DNA of 64,000 nt from Streptomyces genisteinicus (GTDB lineage Bacteria > Actinomycetota > Actinomycetes > Streptomycetales > Streptomycetaceae), in the NCBI RefSeq assembly GCF_014489615.1, contig NZ_CP060825.1:4412501-4476500 (forward strand). The letters run 5' to 3'. Each line of letters opens with the position of its first letter. Position 1 is the first letter of the stretch. The position numbers and the translations under genes were made by a program. The notes beneath the pieces are model-generated. The model did no database searches, was not told the origin of the DNA, and saw nothing but the letters and a program-made list of their open reading frames with translations. Positions 51,002 to 58,923 of the stretch are shown in pieces.

Positions 51002-51774
51002 CGGGTCACGGCGCTTTCTTCGGCGGTACGTGCGGGGGCGGCGGGTCGCCGCACGCCGGGGGCGGGTGCGGCGTCGTTCCCGGTCGCGGCGGGCGGGCGC
51101 CCGAAGCAGACGGCCGCCAGGGCCAGGCCGGCGGCGGCGCCGACGGCCTGCGCGGCGAGGAACGGCAGGACGGACGCCGGGGCGATGCCGGCGAACGTGT
51201 CGGTGAACGCCCGGCCGATCGTCACGGCCGGATTGGCGAAGGCGGTGGAGGAGGTGAACCAGTACGCCGCCCCGATGTACGCGGCGACCAGCGGCGGCGC
51301 CAGGTGCGTGCGGCCCGTGCGGACCAGGCCCAGGACGAGGCAGACCAGCCCGGCGGTGGCCACGGCCTCCGCCAGCCACAGGTGTCCGCCCCACCGTTCG
51401 GTGGTGGAGAACGTCATCACCGGCTCGCCGAACATGGCGTCGGCCAGGACCGCGCCGGCGACCGCCCCGACGACCTGCGCGGGCACGTAGGCGGCGACCT
51501 CGCGCGGTGCGGGACCCTCGCCGGTACGCCGGCCGGTGACATGGGCGGCCAGGGTGACCGCCGGGTTGAAGTGGGCCCCGGACACCGGTCCGAGCAGGGC
51601 GACCAGCACTCCGAGGCCGAAGACGGTGGCCAGGGAGTTGGCCAGCAGCTGGAGACCCGTGTCGTGGGTCAGTCCGGCGGCCTGGATGCCGGAGCCGACG
51701 ACCACGGCGACGAGTGCGGCCGTGCCGAGTCCTTCGGCGGCCGCACGCCGGGCCAGCGGCGCCGGCGCGCTCAC
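50998..51774 (-). CDS. MIP/aquaporin-family channel (arsenite exit, AqpS-like)
   Basis: 258 aa, six membrane segments and two NPA half-helices: AHFNPAVTLAAHV near 72-84 and AFANPAVTIGRAF near 187-199. AqpS-type channels lie between arsR and arsC and let arsenite leave the cell by its gradient, replacing an ArsB pump. No ArsB or Acr3 gene occurs in the window. GTG 51774 overlaps the arsR stop (GTGA). The C-terminus is an Ala/Pro-rich tail. Confidence 0.9.
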   Translation of the reverse strand: MSAPAPLARRAAAEGLGTAALVAVVVGSGIQAAGLTHDTGLQLLANSLATVFGLGVLVALLGPVSGAHFNPAVTLAAHVTGRRTGEGPAPREVAAYVPAQVVGAVAGAVLADAMFGEPVMTFSTTERWGGHLWLAEAVATAGLVCLVLGLVRTGRTHLAPPLVAAYIGAAYWFTSSTAFANPAVTIGRAFTDTFAGIAPASVLPFLAAQAVGAAAGLALAAVCFGRPPAATGNDAAPAPGVRRPAAPARTAEESAVTR

Positions 51775-52151
51775 ACCGGGGCCTTCGCGGACACGGCGGG
51801 CGCCCGGAGCAGGGCGGAGAGCTGGGCCAGGGCGTCGGGGAGGACCCAGTAGTACACCCATGTCCCGCGCCGCTCGGTGCCGACCAGCCCGGCCTCCCTC
51901 AGCACCTTGAGGTGGTGGGAGATGGTCGGCTGGGACACGTCGAACGGGCCGGTGAGGTCGCACACGCACGCCTCGCCGCCCTCGTGGGAGGCGATGAGCG
52001 ACAGCAGCCGCAGCCGGACGGGGTCCGACAGCGCCTTGAACATCCGCGACAGCCCGGCCGCGGCGTCCTCGCCCAGGGGCTCGCGGACCAGCGGCGCGCA
52101 GCACACGTCCCCGTCCTGGCCGAGCACCGGAAGAGCAGGTTGTTTCGACAT
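51771..52151 (-). CDS. arsR: ArsR-family arsenic-responsive repressor
   Basis: 126 aa. A winged helix is at about 38-100 (FKALSDPVRLRLLSLIASHE, DVSQPTISHHLKVLREAGLV). Cysteine pairs occur at DVCCAP near 16-18 and in GEACVCDLTG near 60, the latter like the ELCVCDL arsenite site of E. coli ArsR. It should repress the operon and the divergent arsI-like gene until arsenite binds. ATG 52151; two candidate operators lie in the intergenic region. Confidence 0.93.
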   Translation of the reverse strand: MSKQPALPVLGQDGDVCCAPLVREPLGEDAAAGLSRMFKALSDPVRLRLLSLIASHEGGEACVCDLTGPFDVSQPTISHHLKVLREAGLVGTERRGTWVYYWVLPDALAQLSALLRAPAVSAKAPV

Positions 52152-52160
52152 TCTTCTATG

Positions 52161-52212
52161 TTGACGCCCATCGAATCCGGTGGCAAGCTCGGCTGTATCG
52201 ACAGACGTCGAA
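52161..52212. promoter_or_regulatory. Two similar candidate ArsR operators
   Basis: TTGA-N6-TCGAA (52161-52175) and TCGA-N6-TCGAA (52198-52212) share the half-site spacing, both A/T-rich and between the divergent arsR and arsI-like starts. One would control each direction. Confidence 0.6.
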
Positions 52213-52262
52213 ACAAGCCGTTCCGGATACGGAAGCGGAGCGGCACCGGAAGGGAGACCGCC

Positions 52263-52757
52263 ATGTCCCGCGTCCAGCTCGCCCTGCGCGTCGCCGACCT
52301 CGAAGCCTCGATCGCCTTCTACTCACGGCTCTTCGGAACCGGGCCCGCCAAGCGCCGCGAGGGCTACGCCAACTTCGCCGTCACCGAACCCCCGCTGAAG
52401 CTCGTCCTCATCGAGGGCGAGCCGGGCGAGGACACCCGCCTGGACCACCTCGGCGTCGAGGTCGCCTCCACCGACGACGTCACCGCCGCCACCGCGCGGC
52501 TGAAGGACGCCGGTCTGGCGACCTTCGAGGAGAACGACACCTCCTGCTGCTACGCCCTCCAGGACAAGGTCTGGGTCCACGGGCCCGGCCGGGAGCCCTG
52601 GGAGGTCTACGTGGTCAAGGCCGACGCCGGCACCCTCGGGACGTCCGGCGCGGCGCCCGGCGCCTGCTGCGGCACGACGGGCTCCGGCACCTCCGGGGAA
52701 CGAACCCTCGATCCGGCCGGTGCGACGGCCCCTGCCGGGTGCGGCTGCGGCGCCTGA
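52263..52757 (+). CDS. ArsI/CadI-family VOC metalloenzyme
   Basis: 164 aa vicinal-oxygen-chelate protein. LALRVADLEASIAFYSRLFG at residues 6-25 and LDHLGVEVAS near 61-70 hold the metal ligands His/Glu. The double cysteine in DTSCCYALQDKVWV near 96-109 is the ArsI arsenic-binding signature, and more cysteines (ACCGTT, GCGCG) end the protein. ArsI cleaves the C-As bond of methylarsenite using Fe(II) and O2; CadI relatives are induced by cadmium. Divergent from arsR and presumably under it. ATG follows gggagaccgcc. Confidence 0.87.
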   Translation: MSRVQLALRVADLEASIAFYSRLFGTGPAKRREGYANFAVTEPPLKLVLIEGEPGEDTRLDHLGVEVASTDDVTAATARLKDAGLATFEENDTSCCYALQDKVWVHGPGREPWEVYVVKADAGTLGTSGAAPGACCGTTGSGTSGERTLDPAGATAPAGCGCGA

Positions 52758-52869
52758 CCCGCGCCGGCGCCGTTCCTCCCTCCGCCCGAAGGGGTGTCCG
52801 CGGGCCGGTGTATCTTCCTCGCGCGGCACGTCGAGCGAGGTCTCCGTGCCGCGCAAAGGGAGGGAACAC

Positions 52870-54063
52870 ATGCGCAACACCCTGCTTCGGCGCGTGGCCG
52901 CGTGGGCCACGACACTGGGGCTCGCCTCGCTCGGCGTGCTCGGCGCCGGCGCGGCACCGGCTCAGGCCGCGAGGAGCGACTGCCCCATGGGCTACCTCTG
53001 CGTCTGGGGGGCACAGGGCTACAACGGGCCGATGCTCAAGACGAAGACGAGCATGGCCACGCTCGGGTCCTGGGACAACAAGATCGAGACGGTCTTCAAC
53101 CGGACGTCCTCGATCGCCTGCCTCTACGACGAGCCGAACTACGCGAGGACGACGGGCTACCACTGGGTCGACCCGGACCCCGACTACGCGACCCACTACG
53201 GGGACATGCTCTCCACCAGCTCGATGAAGCTCGTGCGCACGCTGCGCGAGTGCGAGACGGACGCGTACCCGTACTGGGAGGCGGCGACCGCACCCAAGGC
53301 GGGCGGCTTCGGCGACATGAACGGCGACCGGCGTGCGGACATCGCGCTGCGGGACGAGGCCGGTCGCCTGTGGTTCCTGCCGGGCGACGGCACCGGGCGG
53401 TTGATCGGCTCCGGCGGCTGGAACGCGTTCGACGCGCTCGCGCGGCACGGCGACTTCAGCCGCGACGGCCGGGAGGACGTGATCGCCCGGGAGAAGGCGA
53501 CCGGCAAGCTGTGGCTCTACCCCGGCACCGGCAGCGGCGGCCTCGGCACGCGCGCGCTGATCGGCTCCGGAGGCTGGAACTCCATGGGCCGCATCGCCGC
53601 GTTCGGCGACCTGACCGGCGACGGCCGCTCCGACCTCTTCGCCGTGGAGAAGGCGACGGGCAAGCTGTGGCTCTACCCCGGCACCGGCAGCGGCCTCGGC
53701 GCGCGCAAGCTCGTCGGCTCGGGCGGCTGGAACTCCATGAACGCCCTCGTCGGCGCGGGCGACATGACCGGCGACGGCCGCCCCGACCTGATCGCCCGGG
53801 AGAAGGCGACGGGCAAGCTGTGGCTCTACCCGGGCACCTCGACCTGGGGTCTCGGCGGGCGCACGCTGATCGGCAACGGCGGCTGGAACAGCATGCAGCA
53901 CCTCCTCGGCATCGGGGACACCTCCGGTGACGGCCGCCCCGACCTGCACGCCGCGGACGGCATCTGGCTGCACCAGTACCAGGGCACGGCCACGGGCGGC
54001 CTGCGCAAGGTCGCGAGCGACAACGGCGACTGGTGGGCCCTGGAGGGCGCTGCCGCCTTCTGA
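52870..54063 (+). CDS. Secreted protein: I36-type inhibitor domain plus four FG-GAP/VCBS repeats
   Basis: 397 aa with a signal peptide (1-34, cleavage near AQAARSD). Residues 35-120 have a cysteine-paired beta fold, CPMGYLCVWGAQGYNGPML ... CLYDEPNYARTTGYHW ... LREC, matching the peptidase inhibitor I36 (SMPI) family. Residues 140-390 are tandem FG-GAP/VCBS blades, each with DxNGDGRxD-type calcium loops and KATGKLWLYPGTGSG, about 51 residues apart. The product is probably an exported inhibitor or adhesion-like protein. A partial second copy of this gene survives at 56403-56460. Confidence 0.85.
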   Translation: MRNTLLRRVAAWATTLGLASLGVLGAGAAPAQAARSDCPMGYLCVWGAQGYNGPMLKTKTSMATLGSWDNKIETVFNRTSSIACLYDEPNYARTTGYHWVDPDPDYATHYGDMLSTSSMKLVRTLRECETDAYPYWEAATAPKAGGFGDMNGDRRADIALRDEAGRLWFLPGDGTGRLIGSGGWNAFDALARHGDFSRDGREDVIAREKATGKLWLYPGTGSGGLGTRALIGSGGWNSMGRIAAFGDLTGDGRSDLFAVEKATGKLWLYPGTGSGLGARKLVGSGGWNSMNALVGAGDMTGDGRPDLIAREKATGKLWLYPGTSTWGLGGRTLIGNGGWNSMQHLLGIGDTSGDGRPDLHAADGIWLHQYQGTATGGLRKVASDNGDWWALEGAAAF

Positions 54064-54084
54064 TCCGGCCCCGAGCCGGCCGGG

Positions 54085-54136
54085 CCGGTCCCGTACGACC
54101 GCGCGGGACCGGTCCGGCGCGGTCGTACGGGACCGG
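54085..54136 (+). terminator. Terminator after the I36/FG-GAP gene
   Basis: Perfect 19-bp stem (54085-54103 with 54118-54136), 14-nt loop that is itself palindromic, 21 bases after the stop. Confidence 0.85.
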
Positions 54137-54268
54137 CGGCGGCGCCGTCCCGGCGTTCCTCGCGCACGGGAGGAGCACGAGCCGCGGTCGGCCCCCGCGC
54201 GGCCGACGCGAGCACGACGACACGACGGCACGACGGGAGACGCCCGGCGTGCGAGGAGAGTTGACGGG

Positions 54269-54892
54269 GTGGGCACGTCCATGAGGAAGAGAGCGGTCTC
54301 CCGGATCGCGGGGGCACTGGGGCCGGCGCTGCTGGCGGGAGCCCTCTGGTCCGTCGTCACCGGGCACACGACCGCCACGGTCCGGGGCGAGGCCATGCGG
54401 CCGACGTACGTGCCCGGGGACAGGGTGTTTCTGGAGCGGATCGAGCCGGTCGAGGTGCGGCGGGGCGATGTCGTGCTGCACGCCTCGCCCGCCTGGTACG
54501 GCGGAATGCCCGCCGTGAAGCGGGTCGTCGGCGTCGGCGGCGACCGGGTCGTGAAGGTGCCGGGGGAGCCGGTGACCGTGAACGGGAAGCCGCTGGCAGA
54601 GCCGTACGTCATGGACGGCGATCCCGCAGGCACCGGAACCCCGGCCTACGACGTGACGGTCCCCGAGGGCCGCCTGTTCCTGCTCGGCGACCACCGGGCG
54701 AACTCGATCGACTCCCGGTCCTTCCTCGACGACCGCTCCGGCACGGCCGCCCGCGAGGAGGTCCGGGCCCGCGTGCCCGGGGACCGCTCCGGGCTCGTCG
54801 CGGCGGGGCTCACCGCCCTGCTCGGTCTCGTCCTCCTCGGCGGCGCGCTCGCGGCGGAGATCGCCGGGCGCCGCCGCCTGCCCGTCGGATGA
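54269..54892 (+). CDS. Signal peptidase I-like protein lacking the catalytic serine
   Basis: 207 aa. N-terminal membrane helix near 15-32, then a type I signal peptidase/S26 core. Box B reads RGEAMRPTYVPGDR near residues 40-53, where active enzymes have S-M-x-P: the serine is alanine (codon GCC). The general-base lysine region AVKRVVGVGGDRVV near 84-97 and the C box LGDHRANSIDSR near 134-145 are intact. A second membrane helix (LVAAGLTALLGLVLLGGALAAEIA) closes the protein. GTG 54269 is preceded by GAGGAG. It is probably a pseudo-enzyme; an error in the sequence is possible. Confidence 0.8.
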   Translation: MGTSMRKRAVSRIAGALGPALLAGALWSVVTGHTTATVRGEAMRPTYVPGDRVFLERIEPVEVRRGDVVLHASPAWYGGMPAVKRVVGVGGDRVVKVPGEPVTVNGKPLAEPYVMDGDPAGTGTPAYDVTVPEGRLFLLGDHRANSIDSRSFLDDRSGTAAREEVRARVPGDRSGLVAAGLTALLGLVLLGGALAAEIAGRRRLPVG

Positions 54893-54955
54893 CGACCGGA
54901 CGACCGGACGCCCCGACGTCCTGCGGGCTCCACACACGACATCACGGAGGAAGAG

Positions 54956-56344
54956 TTGTCGCCGATACACGACGTCACCACCTGGGAGCCGCTGCTGCGG
55001 CTCATGCTCCAGGACAACGCCGAACGGCTCGCCGCTCCCGGCGGATACGTGACGGGGACGGTCGGGCGCGGCGGTTGGAGCGTGCCGGTGGCCCGGCCCG
55101 TCTTCCCGCTCGGCCGGGCGGCCATGGTGAGCGACATGCAGGCGGAGTTCGACGCGGTCGAGAAGGTGCGGAACGTCCTGGTGGAGGAGGGCGTCGACCA
55201 CGTCTCCTTCGTCATGGAGGCCCCCGCCCCGGGCACGGTCCGGGCCCACTTCATCGACCTGGGGCCCTCGGTCGAGTCCGGTGTGTCGCAGCCCGTCGGC
55301 GCGCTCGTGCTGGCCGAGGGGGCCGTCCCGGAGCCCTGGCGCCGGCTGCCGGACCCGTCACCGGACGCGCGGCCCGCGCCGAGCGCCGACCCCGCTCTGC
55401 TGGAGCGCACGCTCCGGGAGCGGCTGCCGGACGCGATCGGCGCCACCGACGACGAGATCGCAGCGACGGAATCCCGCCTGGGGATCACGCTGCCCGAGGA
55501 GCTGAGGGCGCTCTACCGGGTCGTCCGGGCCCGCTGGCAGGACCTCGGCGAGGACTACGACGCGGCGACGCGGATGGCGAAGGCGGTCGGCTGCGAACTC
55601 CTCCCGCTGGACGAGGTGTACGTCGCGGACAGCGCCTCCCGCCCGGCGCCGTGGAAGTACGCGGCGATGGACGCCGTGGACACCCGTCCCGACGCGGCCG
55701 TGCAGGGGCTTGTCGGCTCGCCGGGCTGGATCGTCTTCGGGGACACCGGGGGCGGCGACCGGATCGCCGTCGACCTGACCCCCGGGCCCGGCGGACACCT
55801 CGGGCAGGTCATCGTGATGAGCCACGAGGAGAACATCGGCGCGGGCCTGATCGCCGACTCCCTCACCGGCATGGTCCTCGACGGGCGCGTCCGGGACGGA
55901 CACGGCGCGGGCACCGCCGCCGGAAAGCCGGTCACGGCCTGGGTGAACCGTGCCTCCGTCCCCAGCGTGGAGGCAGCCGCCCACCCCGGGCTGGAAGCGC
56001 TGAGCATCGGCGTGCTGGAGGGCGAACCGGTCGGCCTCGCACCGCTCTTCGGCCTCCCGCGCCTGCGCACGCTGACGGCCTACCCGGGCACCCTCGCCGA
56101 CCCGCTGGAGATCGCCCGCCTCGACGGCCTGGAGTTCCTGGACCTGTCCCCGGAGGACTGGCGCGTCCTCCTCGACGCGGGCGCGGTGCCGCGCGGCCTC
56201 CTGGCCGCCGCCATCGAGGTCCACGGCGAGCGCAACCCGCTGGAGACCGTGGAACTCGCCAACGAGATCCTGGCGTTGCGGGACCGGCCCCTGATCACCC
56301 GCACGGTGATCGAGGCCGACCTCCCGTCGGAGGGCGGTGGATGA
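54956..56344 (+). CDS. SMI1/KNR4-family protein (immunity-like)
   Basis: 462 aa with TTG start at 54956 directly behind ACGGAGGAAGAG. Residues 1-120 are a separate domain of unknown type. The SMI1/KNR4 fold occupies about 150-290: AIGATDDEIAATESRLGITLPEELRALYRVV near 160-190 is the typical helix, followed by GWIVFGDTGGGDRIAVDL near 262. Members often act as immunity proteins to contact-dependent toxins, and no toxin gene adjoins. The last 120 residues resemble leucine-rich-like repeats (GLEFLDLSPEDW). The 64 bp upstream gap holds no gene. Confidence 0.8.
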   Translation: MSPIHDVTTWEPLLRLMLQDNAERLAAPGGYVTGTVGRGGWSVPVARPVFPLGRAAMVSDMQAEFDAVEKVRNVLVEEGVDHVSFVMEAPAPGTVRAHFIDLGPSVESGVSQPVGALVLAEGAVPEPWRRLPDPSPDARPAPSADPALLERTLRERLPDAIGATDDEIAATESRLGITLPEELRALYRVVRARWQDLGEDYDAATRMAKAVGCELLPLDEVYVADSASRPAPWKYAAMDAVDTRPDAAVQGLVGSPGWIVFGDTGGGDRIAVDLTPGPGGHLGQVIVMSHEENIGAGLIADSLTGMVLDGRVRDGHGAGTAAGKPVTAWVNRASVPSVEAAAHPGLEALSIGVLEGEPVGLAPLFGLPRLRTLTAYPGTLADPLEIARLDGLEFLDLSPEDWRVLLDAGAVPRGLLAAAIEVHGERNPLETVELANEILALRDRPLITRTVIEADLPSEGGG

Positions 56345-56394
56345 CCTCGCCTGCCCGCCCACAGCCGCCGAGAGGCGCGCCGGGTGCCGGTGGA

Positions 56395-56460
56395 GCGGTA
56401 TGTCTTCCTCGCGCGGCAGGGCGCTGCCGCTTCTGATCAGGCCCCGAGCCGACCGGGCCG
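56395..56460 (+). pseudogene. Deletion scar: 5' end and 3' end of the I36/FG-GAP gene joined
   Basis: tcttcctcgcgcggca (56403-56418) equals 52813-52828, upstream of the I36 gene. Directly after it, 56418-56460 matches 54044-54087, the last codons, stop and 3' flank of that gene, with one base deleted and two substitutions. The coding body of a second copy is missing between them, so this is a relic of a duplicate removed by one deletion. Confidence 0.8.
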
Positions 56461-56571
56461 AAGGCTGATCAGTCGGTGGTTCAGGCCTGAGCGCTGCCGG
56501 AACGTCATGATCGCTGTCACTACCCGCGTCCTCCGCGTCCCGGCTCGTCCGCTGCTCCGCCACGCTGTCTG

Positions 56572-56799
56572 TCATCGTCGGCGCAGCGCGATCGCCACCC
56601 CGAACGCGGTGGCCAGGGCCGAGGCGATCCCGCCCACGGCGCCGATCGGGGCGGCCAGCGACGGGTGCACCATGCACAGGTAGAGCGTGGCGCCGAGGAC
56701 CAGGGCGACGACGATCCCCAGCAGCAGGAGCAGCACCGGATCCGTGCCCGAGGGCTGTGGGGCCGGCGGCTGCGGGGACTGGTCGGTGGTGACGGACAT
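56572..56799 (-). CDS. Small membrane protein, two hydrophobic segments
   Basis: 75 aa from ATG 56799, with GAGGAGG 14 bases upstream. A Pro/Gln N-terminus (QSPQPPAPQPSG) precedes DPVLLLLLGIVVALVLGATLYLCM (near 20-43) and IGAVGGIASALATAFGVAIALRRR (near 52-75). No function is known. Standing alone between an SMI1 gene and a winged-helix locus. Confidence 0.65.
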   Translation of the reverse strand: MSVTTDQSPQPPAPQPSGTDPVLLLLLGIVVALVLGATLYLCMVHPSLAAPIGAVGGIASALATAFGVAIALRRR

Positions 56800-56977
56800 G
56801 TTCGGTGGTCCTCCTCGGGACGTGCCTGCGGCCTGTTCGCAGGCGGGCATGGGACATGGGCGTCTGCACCCCGCGGTGGGGCCGGACGGACAGGAGAGTG
56901 GGGGTCAGCGGGGTTAGCCCCGCAAGGGCGTCCCGGGGGCCGGCGCTTCTCGGCACCGGCCGAGCCGGGCCGCCGGC

Positions 56978-57775
56978 TCACCGGACGGCGGCTACGGCCT
57001 TCCTGGTCTTGCGCGGCTGCACGGCGGCGGTGCGCTTGTACTGGTAGGTCTTGACGAAGCCGGCCGGGGCGAGCGGCGCCTTGATGTACTTCACGCGTCG
57101 TTCGACGAGTTCGAGGGTGAGGAGCTTGTTCAGCCCGCGCTCGTGGGTGTCGGCGGACCAGCCGTACCAGTCCGGGGCCTTCTCCAGCGGGAAGGGCGAC
57201 CAGTTCTTCTCGCGGGCGACGACCAGGAACATGGCCAGGCCGGGCAGGTCCAGTTGCTCGTCACGGCCTGTCGTCCAGAACGCGGCCGGGATCTGCAGGA
57301 AGCGGTCCTCTTCGGTGCCGCCCTTGGGGCGTTCGTACGGTTTCCCGGTGCCGTCCTCGCGCAGGAGGGTGACGGTGATCATGGTCCCGCTGCGGCGGCA
57401 GGTGATCAGCTTGCGCTCCCGCAGCCGGTCCAGGGTCCGCCAGGCGCCGGTACGGGCGGACTGCGGCAGGGCCGTGTCCAGGATGTCCAGCATCCGCGCC
57501 CACACCAAGCTGTCGTGCGTGGTCGACCAGCCGTTGTCCCCGTTGCTGCATGCGGCCACGATGAGCAAGTACGCCTTCAGGCCCCGCAGGTCCCTTCCGG
57601 TCACGAACTCCTTCAAAGGCCCGTGCCGGCTGTCACCCCCCGCATTCGCCTGCACGAACGTCTTGCGCAGCGGAACGTTCGCACGGATCGAGCGCTTGAG
57701 CACAGCCGTGCGGGTATCCCGTCCGGTTGCCTTCGCGTCCTGCATGTTCAGGTCGGCGCCTGCTGTCGTCTTCAT
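56978..57775 (-). CDS. Double winged-helix DNA-binding protein, possible replication-initiator relic
   Basis: 265 aa from ATG 57775. No named family recognised. Residues about 60-130 form one winged helix (LKAYLLIVAACSNGDNGWSTTHD, RTGAWRTLDRLRERKLITCRRS) and 165-235 a second (LPGLAMFLVVAREKNWSPFPLE, ERGLNKLLTLELVERRVKYI), then a Lys/Arg tail. Such tandem wHTH proteins are typical of plasmid replication or partition regulators. TTGAGT and TAGCGT boxes put transcription at the ATG itself, so it may be leaderless. GC is lower than neighbours, and three iteron-like repeats lie 124 bp upstream. Confidence 0.7.
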   Translation of the reverse strand: MKTTAGADLNMQDAKATGRDTRTAVLKRSIRANVPLRKTFVQANAGGDSRHGPLKEFVTGRDLRGLKAYLLIVAACSNGDNGWSTTHDSLVWARMLDILDTALPQSARTGAWRTLDRLRERKLITCRRSGTMITVTLLREDGTGKPYERPKGGTEEDRFLQIPAAFWTTGRDEQLDLPGLAMFLVVAREKNWSPFPLEKAPDWYGWSADTHERGLNKLLTLELVERRVKYIKAPLAPAGFVKTYQYKRTAAVQPRKTRKAVAAVR

Positions 57776-57898
57776 GCCCGGAACGCTAGCCATCTGATGG
57801 CGCGTCACTCAAACGATTCAGCTTTCGCGGGCGCGGCGCGATAGCTCTTGATCATGGACGTCTCAGCGGGTGATGAAGATGTCCAATTGATAGCTCAA

Positions 57899-57934
57899 GT
57901 GAGAGTTCCTGGTGAGAGTCCCATGTGACAGTTC
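57899..57934. repeat. Three iteron-like 13-bp direct repeats
   Basis: gtgagagttc (57899), gtgagagtcc (57912) and gtgacagttc (57925) share gtgaSagtYc at an exact 13-bp period, in an A/T-rich stretch upstream of the winged-helix gene. Nearby direct gatagctc copies occur at 57840 and 57889. Confidence 0.65.
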
Positions 57935-58310
57935 AACTGGGATGACTACTGGTTACGAGTGGAACACGCCCCAGCGGCGCGCCCCGCACGCCCGAACGCG
58001 ACCGCCCGCGCGCGGCAGCGAATCCTTCCGACCACTTCGCTGCCGCCGCGATCCAGGACGCTTGCAGCTGACGTGCCGCGTCGACCCCACCGCAACCAGG
58101 GCCCAAGAAAGGCCCGCTGGGCCCTTCAGGCGCGCTTCCGACAAGAGGAAGGGCGTGCCCGCGACGCCCGGGGGCGCCCAGCGGGCCGCACAGTGGCCAT
58201 GATGGGCACTCGCAGACCGGGGGGCGGGGTTCACCCCCAGGGGGCACGCGACCGCCGAGGCGGAACACCGCACCGACCCGCCACCGGGTGCCGGAGAGGC
58301 GGAGGCTTCT
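57935..58310. other. Non-coding region with a long inverted repeat
   Basis: No supported gene. ggcccgctgggc (58111-58122) and gcccagcgggcc (58176-58187) are a perfect 12-bp inverted repeat around 53 bases containing a smaller cttcc/ggaag hairpin. It is probably a terminator of the DUF397/XRE operon ending at 58311 or an exported-repeat relic. Confidence 0.45.
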
Positions 58311-58598
58311 CTACGCGTCGTCCCCCGTGAGCGACGCGACGAAGGCGGTCCACGCGGGCCCGGTGATCGTGAGGACCGGGCCGTGGGGGACCTTGGAGTC
58401 GCGCACGGGGACGACGCCGGGGTGCGCGTCGCACACCTCGACGCAGTTGCCGCCGCTGCCGTTGCTGTGAGTGCTCTTGCGCCAGGCGGCCGCGCCGGGG
58501 AATGCCTCGGCGACTTCGACGCAGTCGCCCCCGTCGCCATTGCTGTACGTGGACTTGCGCCAGACGGCCGTGCTCAGGTCGATTGCCGTGCTTGCCAT
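58311..58598 (-). CDS. DUF397 protein with two internal repeats, copy 2
   Basis: 95 aa. Two internal DUF397 halves: AVWRKSTYSNGDGGDCVEVAE near 11-31 and AAWRKSTHSNGSGGNCVEVCD near 37-57, then the terminal VPVRDSKVPHGPVLTITGPAW. It is a 325-bp tandem duplicate of the next gene and lies downstream of it in the same transcript. It probably binds the XRE regulator encoded first. ATG 58598 preceded by GAGGATC. Confidence 0.85.
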   Translation of the reverse strand: MASTAIDLSTAVWRKSTYSNGDGGDCVEVAEAFPGAAAWRKSTHSNGSGGNCVEVCDAHPGVVPVRDSKVPHGPVLTITGPAWTAFVASLTGDDA

Positions 58599-58635
58599 GT
58601 CGGTGATCCTCAGCCGCTCGCTTGGTTGGCCGGTG

Positions 58636-58923
58636 TTATGCGTCGTCGCCCGTGAGCGAGGTGATGAAGGCGGTCCACGCGGGCCCGGCGATCGTGAGAA
58701 CCGGGCCGTGGGGGACCTTGGAGTCGCGCACGGGGACGACGCCGGGGTGCGCGTCGCACACCTCGACGCAGTTGCCGCCGTCGCCGTTGCTGTACGTGGA
58801 CTTGCGCCAGGCGGCCGCGCCGGGGAACGCCTCGGCGACCTCGACGCAGTCGCCGCCGGTCCCGTTGCTGTAGCTGGACTTGCGCCAGACGGCCGTGCTC
58901 AGGTCAATTGCCGTGCTTGCCAT
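58636..58923 (-). CDS. DUF397 protein with two internal repeats, copy 1
   Basis: 95 aa, about 93% identical to the downstream copy. Differences are at WRKSSYSNGTGG and at TSLTGDDA versus ASLTGDDA. The same fused two-domain layout shows that the internal duplication came before the tandem one. ATG 58923 lies 20 bases inside the end of the XRE gene, so the two are translationally coupled, as in whiJ-type clusters. Confidence 0.87.
   Translation of the reverse strand: MASTAIDLSTAVWRKSSYSNGTGGDCVEVAEAFPGAAAWRKSTYSNGDGGNCVEVCDAHPGVVPVRDSKVPHGPVLTIAGPAWTAFITSLTGDDA

Noticed and set aside
57899..57934. 13-bp repeats as CRISPR
   Set aside because: Units are contiguous with 3-bp gaps, too short for repeat/spacer structure; iterons or operators are the better reading.
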